A stretch of DNA of 64,000 bases, from NCBI GenBank assembly GCA_009746045.1, contig RPFO01000213.1, forward strand, positions 13,157,051 to 13,221,050, written 5' to 3'. Positions 44,401-55,283 of this stretch are shown here, in pieces. This DNA comes from Mesostigma viride (Eukaryota; Streptophyta; Mesostigmatophyceae; Mesostigmatales; Mesostigmataceae). The notes below the pieces were generated by a model. It ran no database searches and was not told where the DNA came from. It saw nothing but the letters and a program-made list of their open reading frames with translations. The translations under genes and the position numbers were made by a program. Each line of letters begins with the position of its first letter. The first letter of the stretch is position 1.

Positions 44401-47400
44401 CTGGTTTGCAGCGCTGCCAGGTAAGTGGTGGGGCCAATCGGGGAGCCAAGGGTTCGAGTGGGTGGGTTTTAGGGTCTAGGGCCCAGGGGGTGGGTGGGTT
44501 CACAAGAGCGGCTGCAGTGACGTGTCTGCCGCGCATGGCGCGTGGCGCGGCGCGTTGTTGCACCCTGGGAACATCCGTGTGGGCCACTGCTGGCATGTGG
44601 GAGCACCAGGGCATGCATCCGACACGGCAAGTAGTGGGGCAGGTTGGGGGGTGGCCGCGGCTCCTACGCGGCCCCCCCATGTCGGTGCGCACAGTCTTGC
44701 CGCATGTGCACACGTTGGGGCCACGGTCGCTGTGTGTGGTTGCGCCAACGGCCCCTGCGGTGCGGCTCGGGGCGGAGGCAGCCCTGCACGCCGCAGCATG
44801 TGCGCGCACGCTCTGGTGGCGTGGAGCGCTGCGCGGCATATGCACTGGGAGGTCTGCTCCGTCCATCGTGCATACTTCCTGGCTGCCCCTGCCAGCATGA
44901 CACGCGTGGGGTGCACGCGGCCGCATCCCCCGCCACGGCTTCCCCACCGCGGCATGGCCATCCCACCCCCACCCACACAGCCCCGCGCTGGTGGCTAACA
45001 TTCGGGAGGGAGGCAGTAGGTGTTCACGGAGGCACCATTGTCACTATCAGGGTCGTTGGGTTCTGGCTGGGATGTGTGAGCAACGCGTGTGCGGGGATGT
45101 GTGAGCAACGCGTGTGCGGGGATGTGTGAGCAACGTGTGTGCGGGGATGTGTGAGCAACGTGTGTGCGGGGATGTGTGAGCAACGTGTGCGGGGATGTGT
45201 GAGGAACGTGTGTGCGGGGATGTGTGAGCAACGTGTGTGCGGGGATGTGTGAGCAACGCGTGTGCGGGGATGTGTGAGCAACGTGTGTGCGGGGATGTGT
45301 GAGCAACGTGTGTGCGGGGATGTGTGAGCAACGTGTGTGCGGGGATGTGTGAGCAACGCGTGTGCGGGGATGTGTGAGCAACGTGTGTGCGGGGATGTGT
45401 GAGCAACGTGTGTGCGGGGATGTGTGAGCAACGTGTGTGCGGGGATGTGTGAGCAACGTGTGTGCGGGGATGTGTGAGCAACGCGTGTGCGGGGATGTGT
45501 GAGCAACGCGTGTGCGGGGATGTGTGAGCAACGTGTGTGCGGGGATGTGTGAGCAACGTGTGCGGGGATGTGTGAGGAACGTGTGTGCGGGGATGTGTGA
45601 GCAACGTGTGTGCGGGGATGTGTGAGCAACGCGTGTGCGGGGATGTGTGAGCAACGTGTGTGCGGGGATGTGTGAGCAACGTGTGTGCGGGGATGTGTGA
45701 GCAACGTGTGTGCGGGGATGTGTGAGCAACGTGTGTGCGGGGATGTGTGAGCAACGTGTGTGCGGGGATGTGTGAGCAACGCGTGTGCGGGGATGTGTGA
45801 GCAACGTGTGTGCGGGGATGTGTGAGCAACGTGTGTGCGGGGATGTGTGAGCAACGTGTGTGCGGGGATGTGTGAGCAACGTGTGTGCGGGGATGTGTGA
45901 GCAACGCGTGTGCGGGGATGTGTGAGCAACGTGTGTGCGGGGATGTGTGAGCAACGTGTGTGCGGGGATGTGTGAGCAACGTGTGTGCGGGGATGTGTGA
46001 GCAACGCGTGTGCGGGGATGTGTGAGCAACGTGTGTGCGGGGATGTGTGAGCAACGTGTGTGCGGGGATGTGTGAGCAACGTGTGTGCGGGGATGTGTGA
46101 GCAACGCGTGTGCGGGGATGTGTGAGCAACGTGTGTGCGGGGATGTGTGAGCAACGTGTGTGCGGGGATGTGTGAGCAACGTGTGTGCGGGGATGTGTGA
46201 GCAACGTGTGTGCGGGGATGTGTGAGCAACGCGTGTGCGGGGATGTGTGAGCAACGCGTGTGCGGGGATGTGTGAGCAACGTGTGTGCGGGGATGTGTGA
46301 GCAACGTGTGTGCGGGGATGTGTGAGCAACGTGTGTGCGGGGATGTGTGAGCAACGTGTGTGCGGGGATGTGTGAGCAACGTGTGTGCGGGGATGTGTGA
46401 GCAACGTGTGTGCGGGGATGTGTGAGCAACGTGTGTGCGGGGATGTGTGAGCAACGTGTGTGCGGGGATGTGTGAGCAACGCGTGTGCGGGGATGTGTGA
46501 GCAACGTGTGTGCGGGGATGTGTGAGCAACGCGTGTGCGGGGATGTGTGAGCAACGTGTGTGCGGGGATGTGTGAGCAACGTGTGTGCGGGGATGTGTGA
46601 GCAACGTGTGTGCGGGGATGTGTGAGCAACGTGTGTGCGGGGATGTGTGAGCAACGTGTGTGCGGGGATGTGTGAGCAACGTGTGTGCGGGGATGTGTGA
46701 GCAACGCGTGTGCTGGGATGTGTGAGCAACGTGTGTGCGGGGATGTGTGAGCAACGTGTGTGCGGGGATGTGTGAGCAACGTGTGTGCGGGGATGTGTGA
46801 GCAACGCGTGTGCGGGGATGTGTGAGCAACGTGTGTGCGGGGATGTGTGAGCAACGTGTGTGCGGGGATGTGTGAGCAACGTGTGTGCGGGGATGTGTGA
46901 GCAACGTGTGTGCGGGGATGTGTGAGCAACGTGTGTGCGGGGATGTGTGAGCAACGCGTGTGCGGGGATGTGTGAGCAACGCGTGTGCGGGGATGTGTGA
47001 GCAACGTGTGCGGGGATGTGTGAGCAACGTGTGTGCGGGGATGTGTGAGGAACGCGTGTGCTGGGATGTGTGAGCAACGTGTGTGCGGGGATGTGTGAGC
47101 AACGTGTGTGCGGGGATGTGTGAGCAACGTGTGTGCGGGGATGTGTGAGCAACGCGTGTGCTGGGATGTGTGAGCAACGTGTGTGCGGGGATGTGTGAGC
47201 AACGTGTGTGCGGGGATGTGTGAGCAACGCGTGTGCGGGGATGTGTGAGGAACGCGTTTGCGGGGCCGGCGCATGCCTAGCGGCCACGACGGGACACGAA
47301 GCAGGGATGCGTGGCTGGCTGCGCGACAAGCGTCCAAGGAAACGGCACCTTCCAGCAACCATGCACTGTTTTTTGCCCTCTGCCAAGCAGGTAGCCCGTT

Positions 47401-50012
47401 ACTGCCGGCGGTTAGGGTTGCGTGGTGCTCCTGTCCCCCCTCGCGCCCACCCACGCGTGCGCCTGTGCCGGCGCGCGTGCCGGGCTATCCCCCAAGTCTC
47501 GTCTCATGCACGGTCCCCTTGGATGCGTCTGCTGCGTCTGCTGTGTCTGCTGCGTTTGCTGCGTTTGCTGCGTTTGCTGCGTTTGCTGCGTTCGCTGCGT
47601 TTGCTGCATTTGCTGCGTTTGCTGCGTTTGCTGCGTTTGCTGCGTTTGCTGCGTTTGCTGCGTTTGCTGCGTTTGCTGCGTTTGCTGCGTTTGCTGCGTT
47701 TGCTGCGTTTGCTGCGTTTGCTGCGTTTGCTGCGTTTGCTGCGTTTGCTGCGTTTGCTGCGTCTGCTGCGTCTGCTGTGTCTGCTGCGTTTGCTGCGTTT
47801 GCTGCGTTTGCTGCGTTTGCTGCGTTTGCTGCGTTTGCTGCGTTTGCTGCGTTTGCTGCGTTTGCTGCGTTTGCTGCGTTTGCTGCGTTTGCTGCGTTTG
47901 CTGCGTTTGCTGCGTTTGCTGCGTTTGCTGCGTTTGCTGCGTTTGCTGCGTTTGCTGCGTTTGCTGCGTTTGCTGCGTTTGCTGCGTTTGCTGCGTTTGC
48001 TGCGTTTGCTGCGTTTGCTGCGGCTGTTGCGGCTGCTGCGACTGCTGTGTTTGCTGCGGCTGCACGTGCCAGGCTGGGCGGAGCCCCCTTTGAGACGGGG
48101 GCGGCACCAGGGGCCGCAGACGCCAGCGGCAACAGCGCCGCACTGGGGCCCAGCGCGGGCGACGGCTCCTACCAGCGGCATGGCGGCAACAGCCCGCACG
48201 AGGGAGGCAGCGCCAACGGGGGCGTTGTCACCGCGTCCGCCGCCACGGTGGAGGACTTCTTCTCCTCCCTCTCCCTCAGCGACGCGCAGCAGCAGCAGCA
48301 GCAGCAGGGCGGGTCGGCGCGCGGGGCGGGGGGGGAGGACGGCGCCGCCGCAGGTCTGTCCCCACGCAAGGCCAAGGAACTGGGCCCTCCAGGGTGCTCC
48401 ACGCCCGACTGGTGCCCCTCCCAGACCACATACGCGATGCTGGTGCCCGACGGCGACGGCTTCAAGGTGAAGGTCGTCAAGCAGAAGATCTGGGTGGAGG
48501 GCGTCTCGTACGAGCTGCAGCAGATCTACGGGATCGACTCCTCCCCGGCCACGGGGGTGCCTGCCTCCGGTGATGCGGCGGACAGCAACAAGGACTGCGT
48601 GATCTGCCTGTCGGAGCCCCGCGACACCACGGTGCTGCCCTGCAGGCACATGGTGGGTGCCGCAATGGGGGTCATGCAAGGGGTGGGGGGGAGGGGAGGG
48701 GTTGGGCGCCAGCGATGGCGCAACGTGGGCGTAGGGGCCTCGCACCACAAACCCGCCGCAATCCAAGAAACTCGTGCCATGCCCTTGCTTGCTGGCCTGT
48801 GCTTGCTGGCCTGTGCTTGCTGGCCTGTGCTTGCTGGCCTGTGCTTGCTGGCCTGTGCTTGCTGGCTTGTGCTTGCCGGCCTGTGCTTGCTGGCCTGTGC
48901 TTGCTGCCGTGTGCTTGCTGGCCTGTGCTTGCTGGCCTGTGCCCGCTGGCCTGTGCTTGCTGGCCTGTGCTTGCCGGCCTGTGCTTGCTGGCGTGTGCTT
49001 GTTGGCCTGTGCTTGCTGGCCTGTGCTTGCTGGCCTGTGCTTGCTGGCCTGTGCTTGCCGGCCTGTGCTGGCTGGCCTGTGCTTGCCGGCCTGTGCTTGC
49101 TGGCGTGTGCGTGCTGGCGTGTGCGTGCTGGCCGGTGCGCAAAGCGTGGGCAAGTATTCCTCGGTGGGTTCGACGCGATCCCGCGGGATGTCGCGTCCAC
49201 GACCTCCTCAGGAGCGGCGCGGTGCTGGTGGTGGCCTTGCGGAGCTTGAGTGCTGGTGGGGGCGTTGCTGCGGAGGTGCCTGACGCCCCGCTGGCCAGGC
49301 GTCCGCGCGCCTGCCTGCCACTGCAGGCGCCCGCAGGCGACACAGTGCCTCTCCTCCACCTCATGTGCCCGCGTGCTCACCCAGGGTCGTTTCGCCTGGG
49401 TTCTGTGCATGCGCCGCCCCCTCTGTGCTCTTCACATAGATTCGGACGCTTGTTGCGGCGGGCTGGTGATCATTTTGCCCCAATTGCGTGACCCGGTATC
49501 CCTGCGGGTTGCTCGGTCGAATTGCGCGCGTTGCTCGGTTGTAGTGTCCCATGGCCTAGGGGCAAGTACCTGGTCGCGCTCGTACACAGGGAAGAGCAGG
49601 CTGAGTCCAATGTGTGTGTGCGCATGTCTGTTGTGGGCAGATGCATGGCGTGGGCGCTTGCATGTTGTCATTGGCGTACGCATCCTTTGAGACATCAGCA
49701 ACCTGAGCATCTGCCTGCCCACCCGCCACGTCGCTTCCTGCCCTTCCTGCCCTCTCTTCTTTTCTCCCCCCCCCTTGCATGCTGGCTCGCATGCACCTAT
49801 GATTTCTTGTGCTGCAGTGCATGTGCCATGAGTGCGCGCGCGCGCTGCGTGACAACCGCTGCCCCATCTGCCGGGCCCCTGTCCAGTCCCTGCTGGAGAT
49901 CAAGGTGGAGGGCCGGCCCGCATCCGCAGGCGCAGGGCCCTCCTCTGCGCCTGCCGCGTCCGCTGCGCCGACAGCAGCTGCTGGGGGCCCACCGCACCAA
50001 GCAGCGGCGTGA
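41485..50012 (+). CDS. LOG2: LOG2/MGRN1-type RING E3 ubiquitin ligase
   Basis: Four exons with GT-AG introns join in phase: 41485-42005, 43487-43795, 48073-48652 and 49818-50012, for a protein of 534 aa. MGTTSS at the start fits N-myristoylation, as in plant LOG2. The DAR2-like/MGRN1 core follows: [14 protein letters not shown], then S(V)SIFFMAKE across intron 1, [15 protein letters not shown] and [15 protein letters not shown] Ser/Gln-rich linker leads to [25 protein letters not shown] and the RING: CVIC...LPCRHM, CMCHECA, CPIC. The last intron splits the RING between CRHM and CMC. Plant LOG2 regulates amino-acid export; the substrate here is unknown. The 48073 acceptor is chosen because it keeps phase. 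Confidence 0.85.
42174..42415. repeat. G-rich GGGAGGA tandem array in intron 1
   Basis: About 240 bp of GGGAGGA/GGAGGA units form a strong purine strand, within intron 1 of the LOG2-like gene (42006-43486). More G-runs lie at 42588-42660. Such strands can form G-quadruplexes or triplexes. The proline/serine frames opposite are artefacts. Confidence 0.9.
44205..44385. repeat. 26-bp minisatellite in intron 2
   Basis: About seven copies of a unit starting GTGCACATCACGTTCAAGTG. The first copy and the last diverge slightly. Confidence 0.9.
45070..47262. repeat. 25-bp minisatellite, about 88 copies, in intron 2
   Basis: The unit contains GCGGGGATGTGTGAGCAACG, with a C/T variant at ACG(C/T)GTG, occasional 23-bp units and GAGGAAC variants. 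The unit lacks stops in all three minus-strand frames, so false frames of over 700 codons appear. It lies wholly inside intron 2 (43796-48072) of the LOG2-like gene. Confidence 0.97.
47524..48030. repeat. 9-bp TGCTGCGTT array at the 3' end of intron 2
   Basis: Some 56 copies of a nonamer with a few C/T changes. It ends about 40 bp before the chosen acceptor at 48071-48072. Its reading frame (Phe-Ala-Ala) stays open into exon 3, so a retained intron would add a long FAA repeat. Confidence 0.95.
48784..49132. repeat. 14-bp minisatellite in intron 3
   Basis: About 25 copies of TTGCTGGCCTGTGC with point variants lie inside the intron that splits the RING domain. Confidence 0.95.
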
Positions 50013-50190
50013 GATGTTTGGTCCCCGTGTCAGGCTCAGGGTTGCAAAGGGGTGTCGGGCCTGTGTACTCGCGTGACGTGCCCATGTACATGCACACGTG
50101 ATAGGCTAGGCTTTTTCGTGGTACGCTAGGCCTAGACATGTGCTATCCCATGAGGAGCGGGCTCACGCCCGGTCAGCCTCCTGGTTTGTC

Positions 50191-50195
50191 TGTAA
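50191..50195 (+). terminator. TGTAA poly(A) signal of the LOG2-like gene
   Basis: TGTAA lies about 180 bp after the stop codon at 50010-50012. This pentamer is the standard poly(A) signal of chlorophycean algae. Confidence 0.55.
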
Positions 50196-50329
50196 TATGA
50201 GGGCAGATAACTTGCAGAGATAAATGGAAGGTAGCTATGAAGGATACCAACGGCAAGTCTGTGGGGGAAACGGGTGTTATGTACTTCAGAGTAAAAATCG
50301 TGATTCGGGCTGAGGTGCCCGCACCCCTA

Positions 50330-50425
50330 CAACTAGAAGCTAGACAGCTAGACCCATCCCATTCCATTTCCATCTCACTGAGGAGTTATGCTCACGTGAC
50401 GCAGTCTACGTGTAAATTAATGTGC
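50330..50425 (+). mobile_element. LINE family B-like 3' terminus
   Basis: ATGCTCACGTGACGCAGTC and the preceding CCATTCC-rich stretch match the 3' end of LINE B (reverse of 32660-32760). The hairpin is degraded (CTACGTG) and the tail is short (TAAATTAATG). It lies just after the poly(A) motif of the LOG2-like gene. Confidence 0.6.
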
Positions 50426-50494
50426 ATGCACACAAACTATTTCAATTGGTATGACGCGTGTGAGCGGGCTGCTTGGTGGGCCAAGGGGTGCCAT

Positions 50495-51000
50495 TCATTA
50501 ATTAACTAATTAGACTCGTGCTCCCGTTGGGGAGTCACGGAGCATGAACCCCGATGGATGGATGGATGGATGGATGGATGGATGGATGGATGGATGGATG
50601 GATGGATGGATGGATGGATGGATGGATGGATGGATGGATGGATGGATGGATGGATGGATGGATGGATGGATGGATGGATGGATGGATGGATGGATGGATG
50701 GATGGATGGATGGATGGATGGATGGATGGATGGATGGATGGATGGATGGATGGATGGATGGGGACACACAATCCTACCGGTCTAATCTATCTACAACATC
50801 AAGCCAACTCTATTATTCTAAGCTCTCTACCCTAGGGGTCCTGTCCAGCGTGCTTCCCGCGTTTGCAAACACGCGGGCGCTTCCCCACGGGAGGGGGTTC
50901 GTTGTCCTCTATGACCTGGGCCCACTTGGCCTTGTCCATCATCTTGTTCCAAATCACGGAGAGGCCTAGCCCCCCCATGTCCTCTACTAGCTGTTCTTTG
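50495..51000 (-). mobile_element. LINE family A copy A2 with expanded (GGAT)n
   Basis: A perfect 12-bp duplication, AAGGGGTGCCAT, lies at 50483-50494 and 51001-51012. The minus strand encodes the ORF2 C-terminus ([40 protein letters not shown]) with its stop at 50832. The 3' UTR contains a (GGAT)n tract of about 54 units at 50544-50761, then the hairpin and tail near 50500-50545. A1 has only three or four CCAT units at the same position. Confidence 0.88.
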
Positions 51001-51159
51001 AAGGGGTGCCATGCTTTGGTAAATGGAGCGAAGCATGCATGGGACATAGCATGCACTGTTGGGTATGTAAAGCTGTTGCAGGGATGGAAGCAAGATACGG
51101 CAATCGCAGTTGGTATGTTCTGATTTTGCACGCCGCAAAGGTGAAAACCATTTGCGTTT

Positions 51160-51305
51160 AGTGCCGGTCCGCGGAAAACGCGATCTGCAAATGAATCCGA
51201 CTGGAATCGAACTGGGGACCTCTCGCACCAACTTTTGCTGACTATAGGACGGACGTCTCCGGATCCTAAGGCATCGCCAACTTACACCTACAGTCATCCG
51301 CAAAA
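51160..51305 (-). repeat. tRNA-like SINE candidate, copy 2
   Basis: The reverse complement contains the same A-box-like and B-box (AGTTCGATTCC) segment as 19290-19410, plus the trailing AACGCAAATGGTTTTCACCT stretch. The two copies differ by a modest number of substitutions. Confidence 0.5.
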
Positions 51306-51431
51306 GTTCTCCTTTCCAGGGAGTGATGCAAGCCTTTCGGATTTGGTACTAGATGAATCATTCGAGATCTGTGTGTGTAGGAGTAGTGGTGGTATGTGAT
51401 TGTAATTTTGAGGCTATCATAGTATTTTTCC

Positions 51432-53411
51432 ATCGCTGCATGTCACGAGCCACGAGGTAGCCATGGGTGACGGCGGAGCTCATAACTTTCACGTTTGAGC
51501 ACCGAATTTAGCCGTGAATATCACAGTCGACGCGTCTTTCTACGACGCACATGCTGATATAATTTTCCGACGCTAATACGCAATATATGGCGAACAAACG
51601 CGCCTCGACGCAACGCAGCCTGGCGGCTGCGCTCGGCAATGAAAATACGTCTGCAGCTTCGCCATCAGGTCCGGCAGGCAGCGCTGACACTAGTCGTGCA
51701 CTGGTGCTCGCCCAGCCCCCCGGGCTTGCCTCGCCATCTGCATCGCCAGAGCCCAAGCGCAGTCGCTCTGCTGAGCCGCACTGGGACGAGATTTCCTTTG
51801 ACATCAACGCATATGGCTTCTGGAGGCGCGGTCCCGGAGTCTTCATGGAAGACGTGTTTTTCGGAACGTACTCCTCGCTTCAGGACCTGTGCTTGTACCT
51901 GTGCTCCAACAATCGCGGCCGCTGGCCAGGCGGTCAGCTTGCCGACCCCGTCGAGGATCTCCCGCGCATTGGCCGCATGAATCGTCCCACGCTCCAACGC
52001 TTCGCCCTCTGCTCCCTCCTCGGGCGCTCCGACGTCGAGATCTGGGCCCCCCCACCACCGCCCCCCACCGTTGCGACAGAATCCATCATCCGCGCCCTCC
52101 TTAAGGAAGCTTTCGAGCAGCACGTGACCCCCCTTGCCACAGATGTGGCGGCAATTGGAGGCACGCTGGCTGGCGAGCTTCCCACCATTTCCACCGCCAC
52201 CTCCACCTTCCTCGCCTCCTCCACCGCCACCCTCCCCTCCTCCTACGCCACCACCGCCCAGCTCCGCGACATCGACCAGCGCCTCAAGGATAATGCAATC
52301 GCTATCGAGGTCCTGCAGAACACCGCCGGCCTCACCGCCCAGGCAGTGAAGGACATTGCCGCCAAGCCAGCCCCTGCTGGCCTGGCCGGCGATGCTCCTC
52401 AGTCCCATCACGACCTGGGCGGACATGCTTAAGCAACATACCACCTCCACCACCTCCGCCGTCGCAGCCCAGCTCCAACGGCAGACGCTTGACCTCCGTG
52501 AGGAGGCCGAGCTCGCCAAGCACAGCCTCAACGTCATCGTCAAGAACTTCAACATGGAGGAAGGTGAGAATTCCGAGAAGCTTGCACGTGCGTTTGAGAG
52601 CAACATCCTTGCACGCATGGGCCTCCTTGGTGAGATTAAGCTGACCGCCCACCGCCTCCCCCGCGCGCAGGGTGAGGCCGGGGCGCCTCCGCTTCTTCTC
52701 ATCTTTGAGAGCCCAGTGGACAAGATTTCGTTTCTCAGACACCGCAAGCGGCTCGAGAAGACTCACTTCACCATTGACAACGACTTGACCCTGGCGCAGC
52801 AACAAAGGCGACGGGAGCTATGGCCGACCTACCTCCAGCTCCGGCAGACCAAGGCGGGCCAGCCGGTGTACTGGAAGGGGGCGGCCATCTACGTCGGCCA
52901 CAAGCCCTGGCACGCGACCCCCTCGACCACCGCGGCCCCAGCGACTCCAGACGCCCCAGCTTAGGGGAATACAGCAGTAGTAGTGTAGAATAGATAGACC
53001 GTGGCCTTGTACATGTACGCCTACTACAGGCACTATACTAGCTAAGCCACGCACTTTATTTAACCATGTACATGCGTGCCGATGATGTGCCACACTCCAG
53101 ATGATACCTAGCTTTATTTAGTTATGCTGTGCCCATGCAGAGAGCTGCTCTCTGCTGAGATGTCACGCTCTAGCTTTTGTATAGCTATAATGATCTTCCC
53201 CCCCATGACAGGCTCCCCCTTCGCTGGGCATAGCTTGATAGATCATGGGGATGCAGGTGCCCTGGTGCACCTAGAGCAAGTGTTGTTTACATTCCCACTC
53301 ATGCAGGAAGTAGCTTAGAATGTATTATAGGCTCATATGCCCCTTCTCTGGGCTATGTGCTACACATACTCCCAACGGAGTTATGTTCCTAATTAATTAA
53401 TTAATTAATTA
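51432..53411 (+). mobile_element. Family H copy H4, uninterrupted reference copy
   Basis: A 13-bp target duplication (ATAGTATTTTTCC at 51419-51431, ATAGTATTTATCC at 53412-53424, one mismatch) bounds a 1,980-bp element. It holds CACGAG heptamers, a leader with GACGCACATGC and TATAAT, a single ORF1-like gene (51587-52964), and a 3' UTR of about 447 bp ending in ACTCCCAACGGAGT and (AATT)n. There is no room for, and no trace of, a reverse transcriptase, so the element must be moved by another element's enzyme. Two other copies (H1, H5) have the same total length when their insertions are removed. Confidence 0.85.
51587..52964 (+). pseudogene. H4 ORF1-like RNA-binding protein, one frameshift
   Basis: The start MANKRASTQRSLAAALGNEN follows the conserved leader. 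Next come a Pro-rich segment, DLCLYLCSN, LLGRSDVEIWAP, a possible coiled coil (LRDIDQRLKDNAIAIEVLQ), LTAQAVKDIAA, a frameshift near 52395-52412, TWADMLKQHTTSTTSAV, DLREEAELAKHSLNVIVKNF, an RRM-like stretch (APPLLLIFESPVDKISFLRH), DNDLTLAQQQRRRELWPTY and VYWKGAAIYVGHKPW. Coiled coil, RRM and C-terminal RNA-binding block in this order match L1 ORF1p. The one frameshift may be a sequencing error or a real break. Confidence 0.75.
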
Positions 53412-53496
53412 ATAGTATTTATCCTACCGCATTCCGCAGGCAAGTATCAATTATTGAGGCTACGAACAATAAACTTAGACTAAGAGGTTGGCCGCC

Positions 53497-53870
53497 GTTC
53501 TTAAGGGGAGGTGGCACCCCAAAAACCTTAAAACTTGACCCATGCTAATATCACTTGAATTTCAGTTGCACCATGCTAAATTATGATTGGGGGCACTAAA
53601 TAACATCTCTAGTGAGTTGTCCATGCACTTGTTGGGGGTACTACCCCCACATATACGCCAATATAGCGCTATAAATAGAAAAAGACGCTAATTAGGGCTA
53701 TGTATGCCCCAGCCCATGCACTCATTTGTTGGCAAAAAAAAATGTAGCGTCTATAGTTCCCTGAGTTTGTAGCTTGCTGAGCTATTTACATCATGAAAAT
53801 GACAAAACCTTGAACAGTTATTAATTTCCCCGCAAAAGTACCCTTTTTTTACCGGACATTGGGAATAAAC
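53497..53870 (+). repeat. Unclassified dispersed element, copy 2
   Basis: It begins TTAAGGGGAGGTGGCA and matches the reverse complement of 34005-34137 for its first 150 bp, and 19530-19800 for its later part. It has an AT-rich interior without coding capacity. It might be an old TTAA-targeting element. Confidence 0.5.
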
Positions 53871-55283
53871 ATGTCATATACACTTCAGATTAGGCAACAA
53901 AATGTAGCGAAAATCCGGCTAACAGGGGGACAGCAGTGGTCCAAGTCCCAGGTCATTCCGACAAGTCTAGCTCAAGTTATTGCGTTTGGCGTGCTAAAAC
54001 CTGAACATACGCTAAATGAGGTTTTTCTGTGTATAAGGCCACCTAGGCATCATGTTTTCCATCCAAGAAGCCAAAAAACATGCCCAACTCGATCACACAA
54101 CATAAGAAAAGGCTAGGCACCTCATCTGCCCTCCCCTGCCCTCAGCATGGCCAGCCTTGCCAGCGTGCGCATAGCAACACCATCGCTAGGCATACACGCA
54201 CCAAGAGAGCATACACTAAGTGTCTGATCAGAATACACTAAGCTCAGCCCAAGGTTACCATGTAAATTTATGCCAAGAACTCAGCAAGTATACGTGTAAA
54301 AACCTTAGAAAGACTGCCCAAGCAATAGAGGCAACTGCAGCCTGCAAACTTGGCAGCAAATCATACATGTTGTATGCCAAGCATTCACATCCTATCCAGC
54401 TTGCCTTGCTGCACACATAGCAGGGAAGTCTTAATGGTTATAGCTCAAGGAAAGCCATGGAAACACCTATCTAATGCAATGCCACTCATGCAGTATGGCC
54501 AGCAAAAGAACCACTCTCACCTTCCTTTCCAATAGGGCAATTTGCTAAGAAGCTGATGCCAGCTTGTTAGCCTCTAGGCACATGCCGGATGTCGTTCTAA
54601 AACAGGCGTGTCAGATCCGGCACATAACAAAGCGTCTGAGCAAGCTCACGTCCAAAGGATTATGGAAAACAAATGTCAACACATTACCAACAACTTGACC
54701 ACGGCGCATTTAGCATGCCAGCCACAAACTACACGAAATTGTACGAAATAGCTAGGAATCTGACGATGCAACCGAAAGAAATGGAGCGCTTCCTGCAGGG
54801 AAACTGCCCGAAAAAAAGGCGAAAGGCCGACGTTAATGCACCTGCCTGCGTGGAAATGTTTCATGCATAAACTGGCACGCAAGCTCGAACAATAAAAGAC
54901 ATCATCCATTGATCAGGCGAACAAGGAAGGTGCGCCTTCCGTGAATACGTCGAAGGCGACATGCGCAGCTGGCCTGCGTAGGTTCTTACCTTGAATGCCG
55001 GAAATGTAAAAGAAACCGGGAAGCTTCGGCACAAACTCGACAACACCATTAAGTTAGCTTCATAATCGCTCTTTAGAGCCTACGTTGCCTCACAATAGCT
55101 GCCGTAAACCTGCATTAAATTTCATGATCCGCAAGAGAAATTATATCCTGGACCCCCGCGCCCGTAGCCGTTCGAGAAATTAGCGATATTGCAAACCGTA
55201 AACTTTCCGCCTCGAAATGAGGTCATCAACTAATCTTCTGCGAAATTCAAGCATTTTTTCTAGCTGTTTACGTGCCATATCGA
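53871..55283. other. Intergenic; no gene recognised
   Basis: Only short frames without known motifs. I see no RNA gene or repeat structure. Confidence 0.4.

Noticed and set aside
45070..47262. CRISPR array
   Set aside because: Units are contiguous 25-mers without distinct spacers, and the context is eukaryotic.
44995..47454. Three overlapping minus-strand frames of over 700 codons with a 25-residue repeat
   Set aside because: They arise because a 25-bp tandem unit lacks stop codons in all minus-strand frames. They lie inside an intron of a plus-strand gene and have no non-repeat domain.
47412..48143. Gln/Thr, Ala/Asn, Cys/Val and Lys/Arg/Ser repeat proteins on both strands
   Set aside because: All are readings of the 9-bp TGCTGCGTT array in intron 2. 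No conserved sequence flanks them except the real exon 3 at 48073.
50544..50771. (MDGW)n and (IHPS)n proteins
   Set aside because: Translations of the (GGAT)n microsatellite in a LINE 3' UTR.
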